In this document: positions 1-9,058 of the stretch, piece after piece | Layout: every line of letters starts with the position of its first letter | Position numbering within the stretch: the stretch's first letter is position 1 | Assembly (NCBI GenBank): GCA_902625475.1 | Contig: CACOBR010000004.1 | Location: 25,919 to 89,918 of the forward strand | Length of the DNA stretch: 64,000 nt | Reading direction: 5' to 3' | DNA from: an uncultured Alphaproteobacteria bacterium | GTDB lineage: Bacteria > Pseudomonadota > Alphaproteobacteria > Rhodobacterales > Rhodobacteraceae | Notes under the pieces: model-generated | Database searches by the model: none | What the model was told of the DNA's origin: nothing | What the model saw: only the letters and a program-made list of their open reading frames with translations | Program-made: the position numbers and the translations under genes

Positions 1-221
1 GACCAAGCAGATTCGGCTTCGCGGATGGCTGACCCTATGTCATTGGCATTACCTTTTGGCAGTTCATGAAACACTTCACCTGTCGCAGGATAATGGGTTA
101 GCATCTTTTGACCATCGATTGGGTCAACAAATTGACCCCCGATAAACAACTTATTAAAGCACTCGGCAGTTAGTAGTTTCTGTACTTGCTCTATTGAATT
201 TGTTTTAGAGATTTTAGTCAT
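1..221 (-). CDS. Aldehyde dehydrogenase, N-terminal part only
   Basis: The minus strand reads from an ATG at 221 to the window edge without a stop, giving 73 codons. The segment FIGGQFVDPIDGQ followed by YPATGEVF and an alternating DIGSAIREAESAW helix is the usual N-terminal pattern of NAD(P)-dependent aldehyde dehydrogenases. An AGGAG nine bases upstream supports this start. The catalytic Cys and Glu lie outside the window, so the substrate cannot be judged. It is last in a co-directional series after the polyol dehydrogenase and fructokinase (50-base gap), which suggests it oxidises an aldehyde made in sugar or polyol breakdown. Confidence 0.8.
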   Translation of the reverse strand, partial: MTKISKTNSIEQVQKLLTAECFNKLFIGGQFVDPIDGQKMLTHYPATGEVFHELPKGNANDIGSAIREAESAW

Positions 222-271
222 TTCATTATTCTCCTAGTGTGTATCATCAATATCACCCAGCAATAAATCTA

Positions 272-1201
272 TTACTCGAGTTCATTTCTCAAAGGTGGAT
301 TTGCCCCCGCTTGACCAACCGTTATAGCCGCCGTTCGGACACCAAAATTAAAAGCTGCAACAATATCGCTCTCTGAAATCACGCTGATAGCAGTTTTTTT
401 CAAAAGGCCTGCTTCGGCGAGACTCTTAAGAAATCCAGCCTTGAAGCTGTCACCCGCGCCAACCTTGTCGACAATATCTACTTTCAGACTGTCAACGAAG
501 ATTGGATTTCCCTCGGGCTTCCAAGCCCTTACGCCAGTACCACCGCACGTTAAAATAACAAGGGCAGGTCCAAGTTTCTGCAACTTAGCAACTTTTGTTT
601 CAGTGGATTCTAATCCGGGAAAGAACCAATTAAAATCTTGGTAAGAAACATTTACTATGTCAGCTAATCTGAACATCCGTTTCATATGATCACGAAAGAG
701 TGGTTCATTTGAAACAAAGCTTGGACAAATATTGGGATCAACCATGACGAACGAGACATTAGCATGTGTCCCAGCAAATTGTACATAGGTCTCTGCTCCA
801 GGGTCACAGTGAAGACTGACACCAGCGAATAAAAAAGCAGTAATATTGTCCAATCGGTGTGGCATATCCTCGACTGTTATCATTCGACCCGCTGAGTTTT
901 CGTCATAAAATAGATAAGATGCCAGACTATCAGTCAATTGAACAAAAGCCAACGTTGTTGGGCGATCTGAGAGTATGGCATTACTGGTATTTACATTACT
1001 TGCACTCAATTCAGCCATGAGCTGTTGATCAAAAATATCGGTAGAAATGCAACTCATTAATTCCACACGACATTTTAGCCTACCTATGCCAATGGCATTA
1101 TTGAAAATAGCATCCACTGGGTAAGGTACATAACCATTCTTATCCTTGACTGTCTGCTCTGGGATCATGTCAATTAGAGATTCTCCGCAACAAAGGATCA
1201 T
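272..1201 (-). CDS. frk: Fructokinase, PfkB family (MtlZ type)
   Basis: This 309-residue PfkB-family kinase should phosphorylate fructose to fructose 6-phosphate with ATP. The N-terminus MILCCGESLIDMIP closely resembles the fructokinases (MtlZ) that accompany mannitol dehydrogenase in Rhodobacteraceae. The second PfkB signature, DKVGAGDSF, sits near residues 245-253, with the catalytic base expected at Asp251. AGGAA six bases before the ATG supports the start. It follows the polyol dehydrogenase gene by 55 bases on the same strand, so the pair converts mannitol (or another hexitol) to fructose and then to fructose 6-phosphate. Fructose specificity is inferred from the N-terminal pattern and the neighbour. 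Confidence 0.85.
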   Translation of the reverse strand: MILCCGESLIDMIPEQTVKDKNGYVPYPVDAIFNNAIGIGRLKCRVELMSCISTDIFDQQLMAELSASNVNTSNAILSDRPTTLAFVQLTDSLASYLFYDENSAGRMITVEDMPHRLDNITAFLFAGVSLHCDPGAETYVQFAGTHANVSFVMVDPNICPSFVSNEPLFRDHMKRMFRLADIVNVSYQDFNWFFPGLESTETKVAKLQKLGPALVILTCGGTGVRAWKPEGNPIFVDSLKVDIVDKVGAGDSFKAGFLKSLAEAGLLKKTAISVISESDIVAAFNFGVRTAAITVGQAGANPPLRNELE

Positions 1202-1256
1202 GTTAGTTTCCTAAAATTTATGACTGCATTTGTCAGTTTTACATAAGTGGATCAAC

Positions 1257-2741
1257 TTAGACTCCTAAGTAGATTTCAATCGCTTTGTCTAGCCCTTGGT
1301 TCCATATTATACCCAGCCAAGTCTCAAAGCTGTTAGCAAATCGCGGTTCCTTAGCTAGGTTTCCATATATTTGACTCATTTCTAGCCATACGCATGCATT
1401 ACTGCGCGCGGCCTTGGCGTTGGCTTGAAGTTCGTCCCAAAAAGGATCATTTGGTTCAATTAGTGTACCATCTTCGCGCGTCCCTTCACACATGCGGGCC
1501 CAAGAAGCTTGGATTAAAGCCAATCCGTCTATAGGTGTCGCGTTAGCTAATCCATCACGAATTGAAGGAATTAAGAATCCTGGCTGTCGAGATGATCCAT
1601 CAAAGGTCACTCGACGGGTCGTATCAATTATTTTTGGGTTTGAAAAACGTTTGTGAACTAAATCAACATAATTCTCAGGTGTTATACTAGGCACTGCTTT
1701 TACGTGGGGTACCACTTCGCTAAGAATTACTTTTTTAAACAAAGGGCCTAACAATGAATTTTTCATGCATTGTTCAATGGTTTCAATAGACAGTAACTCC
1801 CCGGGTACAGCTATCACCTGATGACCACCGTTAAGAATACGAATTTTCATCATCTCAAAATCATGTACGTCATTTGTAAAAGTAGCCCCAGTTATGTCCC
1901 AATTTGGACGGCCCGCACAAAAATTATCTTCAATCACCCATTGGCGAAAGTCTTCATGAGTGACAGGCACTTCGTCTGAAATGCCAAGATCTTGGACTAA
2001 GGCAATCTCTTTGGCGGTGGTGGCTGGTACGATGCAATCGACCATTGAATTAGGAAAACTACAATTTGCTTCAATCCATTCAGAAAGCTTCGGGTCAGAT
2101 AGTCTAGCGAGCCCTACTATTACCTGGCGCAAAGCTGCTCCATTGCCCTGCAGATTGTCGCAGCTTTGGCATGTAAAAGGTCCCACCCCGCTGTCACGCC
2201 TCAACCGCAGGGAGGCGACCATGGCCCCAAAGGCAGTTTTTGGCGCCTCTGGATGGGTGGCATCATAGACGATATCTGGGTGGCTAGAGTCAAAGCTTTT
2301 GTTGACAGGATCAATATAATAACCGCCCTCAGTGACAGTCAGAGTTACAATTTTAATCTCTGGCTTCGTCATCTGGGCGATCAGTGCTCCATTATCGGCT
2401 TCGATTGGGACATAATCAATCATAGAGCCCACTACTTCCACCGTGTGGCCCATCGGGGATAATTCAAGAAGGGTAGTCAGGAAATCTTGCGCAAGCAGTT
2501 TTAGGCGCTGTGCTTTGTCAAATTCTTTTATACCCGCACCAATTATAGCCCAGTCATGGGCTTGTCCCTGCTGCATCAAGCGATGCAGATACCAAGACTG
2601 ATGGGCGCGGTGGAAATTACCCAGACCAATGTGAACAATTCCTGGGGTCAAATTGTTACGGTCATAATTAGGGATTTTCACATCTTTTGGAAGTTTGGTC
2701 AGTGTTGAATTCGACAGGCTAGGGATGGCTGAAATCTGCAT
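1257..2741 (-). CDS. mtlK: Mannitol 2-dehydrogenase family polyol dehydrogenase
   Basis: This is a member of the long-chain mannitol dehydrogenase/fructuronate reductase family, which oxidises polyols to ketoses with NAD. The Rossmann entry IGLGNFHRAHQ is near residues 38-48, and the family's catalytic motif KIRILNGGH gives Lys299, Asn304 and His307 in the numbering used here. The frame opens further upstream at TTG 2777 and ATG 2774. I chose ATG 2741 because family similarity begins just after it and because the catalytic residues then fall close to their positions in Pseudomonas mannitol dehydrogenase. Neither start has an ideal ribosome site. The adjacent fructokinase favours mannitol or sorbitol; D-arabinitol 4-dehydrogenase is the main alternative. 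Confidence 0.85.
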   Translation of the reverse strand: MQISAIPSLSNSTLTKLPKDVKIPNYDRNNLTPGIVHIGLGNFHRAHQSWYLHRLMQQGQAHDWAIIGAGIKEFDKAQRLKLLAQDFLTTLLELSPMGHTVEVVGSMIDYVPIEADNGALIAQMTKPEIKIVTLTVTEGGYYIDPVNKSFDSSHPDIVYDATHPEAPKTAFGAMVASLRLRRDSGVGPFTCQSCDNLQGNGAALRQVIVGLARLSDPKLSEWIEANCSFPNSMVDCIVPATTAKEIALVQDLGISDEVPVTHEDFRQWVIEDNFCAGRPNWDITGATFTNDVHDFEMMKIRILNGGHQVIAVPGELLSIETIEQCMKNSLLGPLFKKVILSEVVPHVKAVPSITPENYVDLVHKRFSNPKIIDTTRRVTFDGSSRQPGFLIPSIRDGLANATPIDGLALIQASWARMCEGTREDGTLIEPNDPFWDELQANAKAARSNACVWLEMSQIYGNLAKEPRFANSFETWLGIIWNQGLDKAIEIYLGV

Positions 2742-2814
2742 TTTTCTCTCATCAAGTTGTCTAGGTCCGTCCATCAACTGTACAATCCTAAAAAGTGCAT
2801 CCTAATATCTTGCA

Positions 2815-3504
2815 TCAATATCGGAGCCATTTTTCATAATCACATACTAATAAATGACGTGGCGGCTCGTCTTCTTCGATTTGTGCAAAACGGCCAATTT
2901 CTTCCCGGAAGACGTTGTCGGTATTATCGTCATTAACCGTTGACACCTCACCGATCAAAACGTCACCACCTTCACCCCAAAAGGCGTGCCAGTCCCCGGG
3001 CAAGAGGGTCACGCTTTGTCCAGGAGCGAGTCGGAGTTTTTCCCCAGGGGCAAATTCTCGGCGAATACCATCACAGAACACTACTCCTCCCTTATCGTTG
3101 GCAAACTCACCATTGGTTTTAGATCCAAATAACTCCACCACTAATGTGGCGCCACCACGATTAATAATATCTTCTGCTTTGATTACATGAGTGTGCATTG
3201 GAGATAGCTGGTCTTGCTTGGAGATCAGCAACTTTTCAGCATAGCACATACCACCACCACGCTGTAAATCTGCCAATCGGCCATTGCGCAGGGTGAACAA
3301 AAATAGTCCCATGGAGTCAAAATTTCCCGAGCCGAAGTCAGTGATGTCCCAGCCACATTGTGTATCGATAATATGCTCTGCGATGGTTTTATTGTCGTAG
3401 AACTCTTTGGGAGTCCAGTAGGCGAATGGTGGTAATTGGAACCCAAAGCTGCGGATCATCTCATCCGCATTTGCCATAATACCATTAACTCTTGAACGTT
3501 TCAT
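2815..3504 (-). CDS. D-lyxose ketol-isomerase (cupin)
   Basis: This 229-residue cupin matches the D-lyxose isomerase family, metal enzymes that interconvert D-lyxose and D-xylulose and often D-mannose and D-fructose. The N-terminal MKRSxVN and LPPFAYWTP are typical. The metal-binding part is PMHTHVIKAEDIINRGG, with His104, His106 and Glu111, and a later His173 in PGDWHAFWGEGG, followed by the conserved VSTVNDDNTDN. It lies 38 bases or more upstream of the polyol dehydrogenase, depending on that gene's start, on the same strand, so its product ketose probably enters the same pool. The physiological substrate is uncertain. Confidence 0.85.
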   Translation of the reverse strand: MKRSRVNGIMANADEMIRSFGFQLPPFAYWTPKEFYDNKTIAEHIIDTQCGWDITDFGSGNFDSMGLFLFTLRNGRLADLQRGGGMCYAEKLLISKQDQLSPMHTHVIKAEDIINRGGATLVVELFGSKTNGEFANDKGGVVFCDGIRREFAPGEKLRLAPGQSVTLLPGDWHAFWGEGGDVLIGEVSTVNDDNTDNVFREEIGRFAQIEEDEPPRHLLVCDYEKWLRY

Positions 3505-3545
3505 GCTGTGTCCATATCCAAATTTTAAAAACTGATGCCGGGCAG

Positions 3546-4538
3546 TCAGATACCACGCCTTCGCCTGCGTTCTTTCATTTTTTCATGTGCTTCGGGCGTA
3601 CCATCGTGGAAAGACCCAAACCATTTATCCAACGGAACCATTCCGTCGGCGTAATTAACTTCGAAATATTTGTGATGGAGATAATGTGCGTAATAAGACC
3701 TATCAATAGATGTTTCCTCGCCAGTCACAATCCGGTCGAATCCCGTATGTCCCTCTGCAGGAGCAACCCCAAGCCTAGATAGGAGGTTGATCATATGCAC
3801 GGGGTGTGCAGGTATAACAAAGAATATTAGGACAGTGGAAAAATAGATCATATGTTCGATTGGATGCATTGAAAGTCCAGACCAAGGTCCTGGATTTGTA
3901 TTTCGATGATGAACCTGGTGTGCAATTCGGTAGAGTGGCGGCCAGTGTAGGAAACGGTGTGCAAAATAAAACCCCACTTCATGCACGAACGGCACAAGGA
4001 GGAAAATTAAAGTGAATGTGATTGGGTTCTCGACCGGACTGATTATCGTCGCATAGCCATTCGAATAGGCCCAAAGCAATAGCATTTCATAGCATGTCCA
4101 GATAGGTACCCCACTTGCCAATGTCCAGAACATGTTGTCATAGGTCTGATTATTAAATGTAAAGCGCTTTGAATTTTTATCTGGCCATTTTCGGTTATAT
4201 TTAAATTCTGTACCCTGTTTTCTAAATACATAGAGCCATAAATGCCAAGCACCATAAACAATCAGCGCCAGAACAAGGTTGCGTATCAGAAGCATCCCAA
4301 AACAAAATACCGAAATTGTCTGGAAATAATCCAGTGATGGGGTCAGAAAAAACCAGATACCGATCGCAGCAATAGCGTACGCCACATTCCAGGGGAACAA
4401 GTATCCAGGAATGCCAAAGAACCAGGTCAAGAGGGCTCTAGGCTTTGTAGGCCAAGAAAAGAGGGGGCCGTAACTAATCGGCTTGTCTGGTGACCAGTCT
4501 CCTCGCGTATCCTCGCGACCAAAATTGGACTCCCCCAT
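3546..4538 (-). CDS. Membrane di-iron hydroxylase, sterol desaturase/fatty acid hydroxylase superfamily
   Basis: This 330-residue integral membrane protein carries the full histidine set of the fatty acid hydroxylase superfamily: H186-x7-H194R-x3-H198, H207-x2-H210-H211 and H285-x2-H288-H289, with a further SMHPIEH. Such enzymes use a di-iron centre to hydroxylate or desaturate lipids at the membrane. Hydrophobic stretches flank the boxes (about residues 36-66, 76-104, 172-196 and 231-245). AAGGAG six bases before ATG 4538 fixes the start and argues against the in-frame TTG at 4541. It is the most upstream gene of the minus-strand series, but its link to sugar use is unclear and the substrate unknown. 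Confidence 0.8.
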   Translation of the reverse strand: MGESNFGREDTRGDWSPDKPISYGPLFSWPTKPRALLTWFFGIPGYLFPWNVAYAIAAIGIWFFLTPSLDYFQTISVFCFGMLLIRNLVLALIVYGAWHLWLYVFRKQGTEFKYNRKWPDKNSKRFTFNNQTYDNMFWTLASGVPIWTCYEMLLLWAYSNGYATIISPVENPITFTLIFLLVPFVHEVGFYFAHRFLHWPPLYRIAHQVHHRNTNPGPWSGLSMHPIEHMIYFSTVLIFFVIPAHPVHMINLLSRLGVAPAEGHTGFDRIVTGEETSIDRSYYAHYLHHKYFEVNYADGMVPLDKWFGSFHDGTPEAHEKMKERRRRRGI

Positions 4539-4968
4539 CAAAATCTCCTTAAAAAAAATTTATTTGGTTATCCAAACAATAAAAAAGATTGATTACTTGC
4601 CTGTCAAGAGTTAAATAAACTTTACGTCTCTTCAAACCTATGCGTGTCTATGCTAATTGCTGAGGTCTTTGATATACTTGAACTACGTTTTAAAGTTAAA
4701 TTTTCTAAATAGAACTTTCTTTGGTTGCGGTTATCCACTAAAAAGAGAAGCTTGGGGAGTATAAGGTTGGTTTACAAAAATGGATACATTAACGCATTAA
4801 TTAGAACGATGCTGTTTTGTCGAAAACTATATGGTGCAAGGTCAAATTTTGACAAAATTGCTACGAACCCAAACAATGTTTCAAAAACTCAGATGCCTAG
4901 TCATGTGCGCCTTTTTTTTGAAGCTTCGGTTTGTCCAATCATTAAACGGGGCGGTAAGTGTGGCACTA
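4539..4968. other. Divergent intergenic region of about 430 bases
   Basis: This gap separates the minus-strand lipid hydroxylase from the plus-strand FrcK-like kinase and must hold both promoters. It contains a short inverted repeat TTTGG-TTAT-CCAAA at 4563-4576, just upstream of the hydroxylase ribosome site, which could be a regulator site. Open frames across it (for example 4725-4976) have no recognisable protein pattern, and the upstream in-frame extension of the kinase shows no conserved features. I see no RNA gene here. Confidence 0.4.
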
Positions 4969-5613
4969 ATGTTTGAGCCTGAAATTCACGGTATTACAGG
5001 TTTGGTTACTTCTATTTTAAATGCCCCGCGACAAGGTCAGCGCCGTGTAGTTGCGATTGTAGGCCCACCCGGCAGTGGCAAATCAACAATTGCAAAGGCT
5101 CTAGTCCCGCTAATAGCTCAAGCTGGTGGTCTTGCGCAAGTTGTTCCAATGGACGGCTTCCACTTAGATAATAGTATCTTGCTTGAACGTAATTTGATTG
5201 ATGTCAAAGGCTCACCTTGCACCTTTGACGTGGGAGGTTTTGCAAAGCTAATTTCGCGTCTTAGTAACGAACCGGAAATTATATTTCCTAAATTTGATAG
5301 AGATAAAGACCTTGCTATTGCGGGTGCGGGCTTCGTATCAGAAGACTGTGATTTGGTTTTGGTAGAAGGAAATTACCTTTTACTAGATGCTCCGTTTTGG
5401 TGTGATCTTTCCAAATACTGGGATTTTTCAGTGTTTTTAGACGTTGAACCTAAATTATTACGCGAAAGGTTAATGCAAAGATGGCTAGACCAAGGGTTAT
5501 CCTCGAAACAAGCAAAAAAACGTGTAAAAGATAACGATCTTGTAAATGTAGAGACTGTTGTCTCTGGCTCAAAGGTTGCTGATCTCATATTTGCTAATTC
5601 AAGTTTGGCATAA
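4969..5613 (+). CDS. P-loop kinase of the FrcK/YggC (uridine kinase-like) type
   Basis: This is a 214-residue kinase with Walker A GPPGSGKST at residues 32-40 and the characteristic MDGFHLDN at 61-68, the combination seen in FrcK of rhizobial fructose operons, E. coli YggC and relatives in the uridine kinase/phosphoribulokinase superfamily. FDRDKDLAIAGAG and LVLVEGNYLLLD also match this group. The frame is open further upstream, but I start at ATG 4969 because that gives the usual family length and the extension looks non-coding. No strong ribosome site is visible. A small sugar or nucleoside substrate is likely; the exact one cannot be read from sequence. Confidence 0.75.
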   Translation: MFEPEIHGITGLVTSILNAPRQGQRRVVAIVGPPGSGKSTIAKALVPLIAQAGGLAQVVPMDGFHLDNSILLERNLIDVKGSPCTFDVGGFAKLISRLSNEPEIIFPKFDRDKDLAIAGAGFVSEDCDLVLVEGNYLLLDAPFWCDLSKYWDFSVFLDVEPKLLRERLMQRWLDQGLSSKQAKKRVKDNDLVNVETVVSGSKVADLIFANSSLA

Positions 5614-5628
5614 GTTTTAAACCTTAAC

Positions 5629-6584
5629 AAAGTTTCAACTTACAAATTCTTAAAGAAGCTTGAAATAGATAGCTTTGGACTTGGTGGTGCGCCACTCGGT
5701 GGAAATTTTGCAGAACTTGGATATGCTCAGGCTGAAGAGTTGATTCAAGCCGCAAAAAATAAAGGCATCGGCTATTTTGATACGGCGCCTTGGTATGGCT
5801 TTGGTCGTTCAAAACGTGTAATAGGGGACGTTCTGCGCGGCAGTGAATAAATCCTATCTGATAAAGTTTGGCGCTTGCTTGCGCCTGGTCCAGTCAAAAA
5901 TCAAGCGGATTTCGGTATGGTTGACCCTCTACCTTTCAATGTTACTTACTATTATATTTATGACGGGATCATGCGTGCATATGAAGATAATCTGAAGAGG
6001 CTAGGTCTGGATGGAATTGATATTTTATTGGTGCATGACATTGGGGAATTTTAGTAAGGCCAAGATCATGTGAAACATTTTAAAAGTCTAGAAAGTGGTG
6101 GTTACCGAGCAATGGACAAGTTGCGCACTGCAGGTTTGATAAAAGCAATTGGATAAGGGTTAATGAAAACAAGGTATCCATGGATGCTTTGGCAATAAGG
6201 GATTGGGACGTTTTTCTGCTTGCAGGCCGGTATACTCTCCTTGAACAAACAGCAGTTGACAAATTATTTCCAGCCTGTCGCAAAGTTGGCAAGTCAATAA
6301 TCTTTAGAGGCCCATTTAATTTGGGTGTTCTCGTCGGGCGTGATACTTGGAATTATACAAAGTTCCCAAAAGAAATAATAGACAAAGTACGCGCGTTGGG
6401 TGTTGTTGCAGATGAATTTGGCATTCCTCTTCCTACAACTGCGCTTCAATTTCTCTTAGGTGATGAGATCATCTACCCCGTCATTCCAAGCCCAAGAGAC
6501 GAGGGAGAATTTGAGCAGATTGTTACTTGTTTCAAGACAACTGTACCAAAAGAATTTTGGCCTACTCTGAAAGAAAAAAAATGA
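5629..6584 (+). pseudogene. Decayed aldo/keto reductase (D-threo-aldose 1-dehydrogenase type)
   Basis: Joined frames spell an aldo/keto reductase. The first part gives FGLGGAPLGGNF and GIGYFDTAPWYGFGRSKR, then DGIMRAYEDNLKRLGLDGID and ILLVHDIGEF, then GGYRAMDKLRTAGLIKAIG. The C-terminal part from about 6159 gives GVNENKVSMDALAIRDW, FLLAGRYTLLEQ and LPTTALQFLL. The frame is broken by TAA at 5848, TAG-TAA at 6052-6057 and a one-base deletion near 6154-6158 that shifts the rest. No ATG fits the N-terminus. With several independent lesions it cannot make an enzyme. Intact relatives oxidise L-fucose, D-arabinose or similar aldoses, in keeping with the sugar genes around it. Confidence 0.85.
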
Positions 6585-6609
6585 TGGAACTGTCAGCCAC
6601 CGTTCCTAG

Positions 6610-7341
6610 CTAAACGGCCGTAAAGCCGCCATCAATCGGAAGACATACGCCTGAAATCATTGCTGATGCATCCGATAGAAGGAAGACAATAGGTGCTGCA
6701 CAATCCTCTTCAGTTGCCCAACGAGTAAGTGGCATAGCCTCCAAAAGTGGGCCGCCAATGTCCTCCCGTCCCCAATACCATTTTGACATCGGTGTCATCA
6801 CAACAGTTGGATTTACAGCATTGACGCGAATGTCATACTTTCCCAGTTCTAATGCGGAAACTCGTGTCATTGCATCAACGGCACCTTTAGAGGATGCGTA
6901 CGAAATATGTCCAGCCAGCCCAACAAGCGACGCCTGACTGGAAACATTTACAATCGAGCCGCCAAGCCCAGCTTTGATCATCCCCTGAGAGGCATACTTT
7001 GTCACAAGAAGTGTGCCGCGCGCATTCACACTAGTGACCTTGTCGAACACCTCCAAATCGGTTTCCATCGGCGATGCAATCTCACCGCCCCAGCCACCGC
7101 AGTTTACGATGCCAAAAACCTCAATGCCTGATAAGGCGTCTTTCACGGAAAGCTCTGATTCTAGATCGAAAGGCAGCACATCACATCCTGTATCCATTGC
7201 CAAATTTGCCAGTTTATCTTCGTCCCGGCCTGAAGCGATAACCTTTGCTTCTTCCTTAACTAACATACGTACTGTTGCAGCGCCGATACCACCAGATGCA
7301 CCAGTAACAAGGATTACACGATCTTTTAAGCCTGTATTCAC
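6610..7341 (-). CDS. Short-chain dehydrogenase, L-xylulose reductase-like
   Basis: This 243-residue classical SDR has cofactor motif TGASGGIG at 13-20, Ser135 in VNVSSQAS and the catalytic pair Tyr148/Lys152 in YASSK. The stretch VNAVNPTVVMTPM and the overall length resemble L-xylulose reductase/carbonyl reductase (DCXR), which interconverts xylitol and L-xylulose. Translation starts at GTG 7341 behind a strong GGAGG spaced six bases. It faces away from the CUT1 transporter operon, sharing a roughly 220-base promoter region, so it may act on the imported polyol or sugar. The L-xylulose assignment is by resemblance only. Confidence 0.7.
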   Translation of the reverse strand: MNTGLKDRVILVTGASGGIGAATVRMLVKEEAKVIASGRDEDKLANLAMDTGCDVLPFDLESELSVKDALSGIEVFGIVNCGGWGGEIASPMETDLEVFDKVTSVNARGTLLVTKYASQGMIKAGLGGSIVNVSSQASLVGLAGHISYASSKGAVDAMTRVSALELGKYDIRVNAVNPTVVMTPMSKWYWGREDIGGPLLEAMPLTRWATEEDCAAPIVFLLSDASAMISGVCLPIDGGFTAV

Positions 7342-7563
7342 AGTATTCCTCCAATAGGTATTGTCCTCAGAGTTTAAACAACATTCATAAGTTGTCCAGA
7401 AAGATTTAGGTGAACTAAATTATAGATGCTCACTTGATTGATACTTACTTGCAAGTCACGGAATAAAGGAATTTTTTTGTTGTAAGATAGAAAATTGCAA
7501 ACTAATATGTTCGAATGAGTGTCCGTAAGGGCTCAAAAACAACTATTAATTGGGAGGGAATTT

Positions 7564-9036
7564 ATGTTTTTAAAAAAATTGTCGACGTTGACTTTTGGCG
7601 TCGCCGCTATGGGCCTAACCGCTATTCCAGCGGTGGCTCAAGACTTTAAGGGCGTTACAGTCGATATTTTAACGCGGCCTGGCTATGTGATTGCAGGTCC
7701 TTTGGCTGAACGCGGAAAAGACTTTGAAGCAATGACAGGGGCAAAAATTGTGGTGACGGAAGTACCGTTTGCTGAGATTTTCCCAAAAATTCAAGCTGAT
7801 TGGTCAACTGGCACCAATTCAATTGACGTGGGCGTTTTTGCTGCCGGTTGGGGCGTAGAACTTGATGCCGCCGGTCTCTTAGAGGACCTCGATCCTTATA
7901 TTGCAGCCGACAGTAAGATTGATCTTGATGACATCGCACCTTATTTCCGCGAATTTGGCCAAAAAGTTGGCGGAAAGACAAAACTTCTGATGGTCGATGG
8001 TGACTTTCAAATGGTCTATTACCGAACTGATGTTTTAAGCAGTAAAGGATTACAGCCACCCAAAACTTGGGAAGAGTATTTGGACGTTGCTTCCAAAATC
8101 CACGGTGAAGACATGAATGGAGACGGTGAAGGCGATTTTGGTTCCTGCATCTTCAAAAAGAGAAATGCCCAATCGTATTTCGCGATCCAGACCTTTGCTG
8201 CCCCAATTGTTCAAACACAAGGTACTGCTCAAGGCTTCCATTTTGATAATGCGACAATGAAACCGATTATCAATAATGAAGGCTGGAAAAAAGCGTTTGA
8301 GCTCTACAAAGCTACGGGTAAATACGGTCCACCAGACGAGTTGAATATGGATATTGGCGATACTCGCGCGTTGTTCAAAGCAGGTCGGTGTGGCTTGATT
8401 GTAGAATGGGGAGATCCAGGTACTTTGCAACTTGACGATGATGCAAAATCAATCCGAGGCAAGATGTACGCTATTTCAGCAGTTGGTTCAACCGAAGTGT
8501 TAGACCGAGCAACTGGAAAATTGGTTCCTGTTTCTGCTGCGACGGCTCCCTATGCTGTTGACGGCATCAACTATGCGCCATTTGCAGCCTTTGGTGGATG
8601 GGCAGGAGCAGTCAATAAAGGAGCTGACGCAAAGACTAAAGCTGCAGCTTACGCATTCTTGTCTTACATGAACCAAGCAGCACAATCTGGTGTTGATGTA
8701 ACGATTGGCGCAACTGGCTACAATCCATACCGTACCTCGCAGTTGGCGAGTACTGATCTTTGGGTAAAAGCGGGCATGCCAAAAGCATTGGCTGATAACT
8801 ACCTTGGTGCAATTAACGGTGCTATCAATAACCTCAACATGGCATCTGACATGAAAATCCCAGGTGCTCAGAAATATACTTCTGTCGTTCTCGATACCGA
8901 GCTTGCGCGCTATCTGGCAGGAGAAATTACGGTTGATGAGGCTCTGGCCAATATTGAAGAAGGTTGGGAAGAGGTCACTGAAGACTTTGGACGAGACGAA
9001 CAGGTCGCATCCCAAGCCTTGGCACTTGGTCTCTAA
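7564..9036 (+). CDS. Sugar/polyol ABC transporter, substrate-binding protein (family 1)
   Basis: This 490-residue periplasmic binding protein heads a CUT1 ABC operon. Residues 1-26 form a Sec signal peptide ending AIPAVAQ. The mature part begins DFKGVTVDIL and has the TWEEYLDVASKI and MNGDGEGDFG patterns of family 1 extracellular binding proteins. I start at ATG 7564, seven bases after GGAGGG, rather than at the open in-frame extension upstream. Its ligand is probably a polyol or monosaccharide, inferred from the neighbouring polyol dehydrogenase and xylulose-reductase-like genes. Confidence 0.85.
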   Translation: MFLKKLSTLTFGVAAMGLTAIPAVAQDFKGVTVDILTRPGYVIAGPLAERGKDFEAMTGAKIVVTEVPFAEIFPKIQADWSTGTNSIDVGVFAAGWGVELDAAGLLEDLDPYIAADSKIDLDDIAPYFREFGQKVGGKTKLLMVDGDFQMVYYRTDVLSSKGLQPPKTWEEYLDVASKIHGEDMNGDGEGDFGSCIFKKRNAQSYFAIQTFAAPIVQTQGTAQGFHFDNATMKPIINNEGWKKAFELYKATGKYGPPDELNMDIGDTRALFKAGRCGLIVEWGDPGTLQLDDDAKSIRGKMYAISAVGSTEVLDRATGKLVPVSAATAPYAVDGINYAPFAAFGGWAGAVNKGADAKTKAAAYAFLSYMNQAAQSGVDVTIGATGYNPYRTSQLASTDLWVKAGMPKALADNYLGAINGAINNLNMASDMKIPGAQKYTSVVLDTELARYLAGEITVDEALANIEEGWEEVTEDFGRDEQVASQALALGL

Positions 9037-9039
9037 ATT

Positions 9040-9058
9040 AGCCAATTAATTAATGGCT
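9040..9058 (+). promoter_or_regulatory. Short inverted repeat over the start of the first permease gene
   Basis: AGCCA at 9040-9044 pairs with TGGCT at 9054-9058 across a nine-base AT loop. The right arm covers the permease start codon (ATG at 9053). A stem between a binding-protein gene and its permease can lower permease translation or protect the upstream message, but five base pairs is weak and could be chance. Confidence 0.25.

Noticed and set aside
4725..4976. Open frame in the divergent intergenic region
   Set aside because: No ribosome site, no protein-like pattern, and it runs into the start of the FrcK-like kinase in another frame.
5848..6158. Programmed frameshift or readthrough in the aldo/keto reductase
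   Set aside because: There are three stop codons plus a deletion and no start codon; this is decay rather than regulation.
7655..9045. Long minus-strand frames opposite the sugar-binding protein
   Set aside because: They are shadows of a well-supported gene with signal peptide and strong ribosome site.
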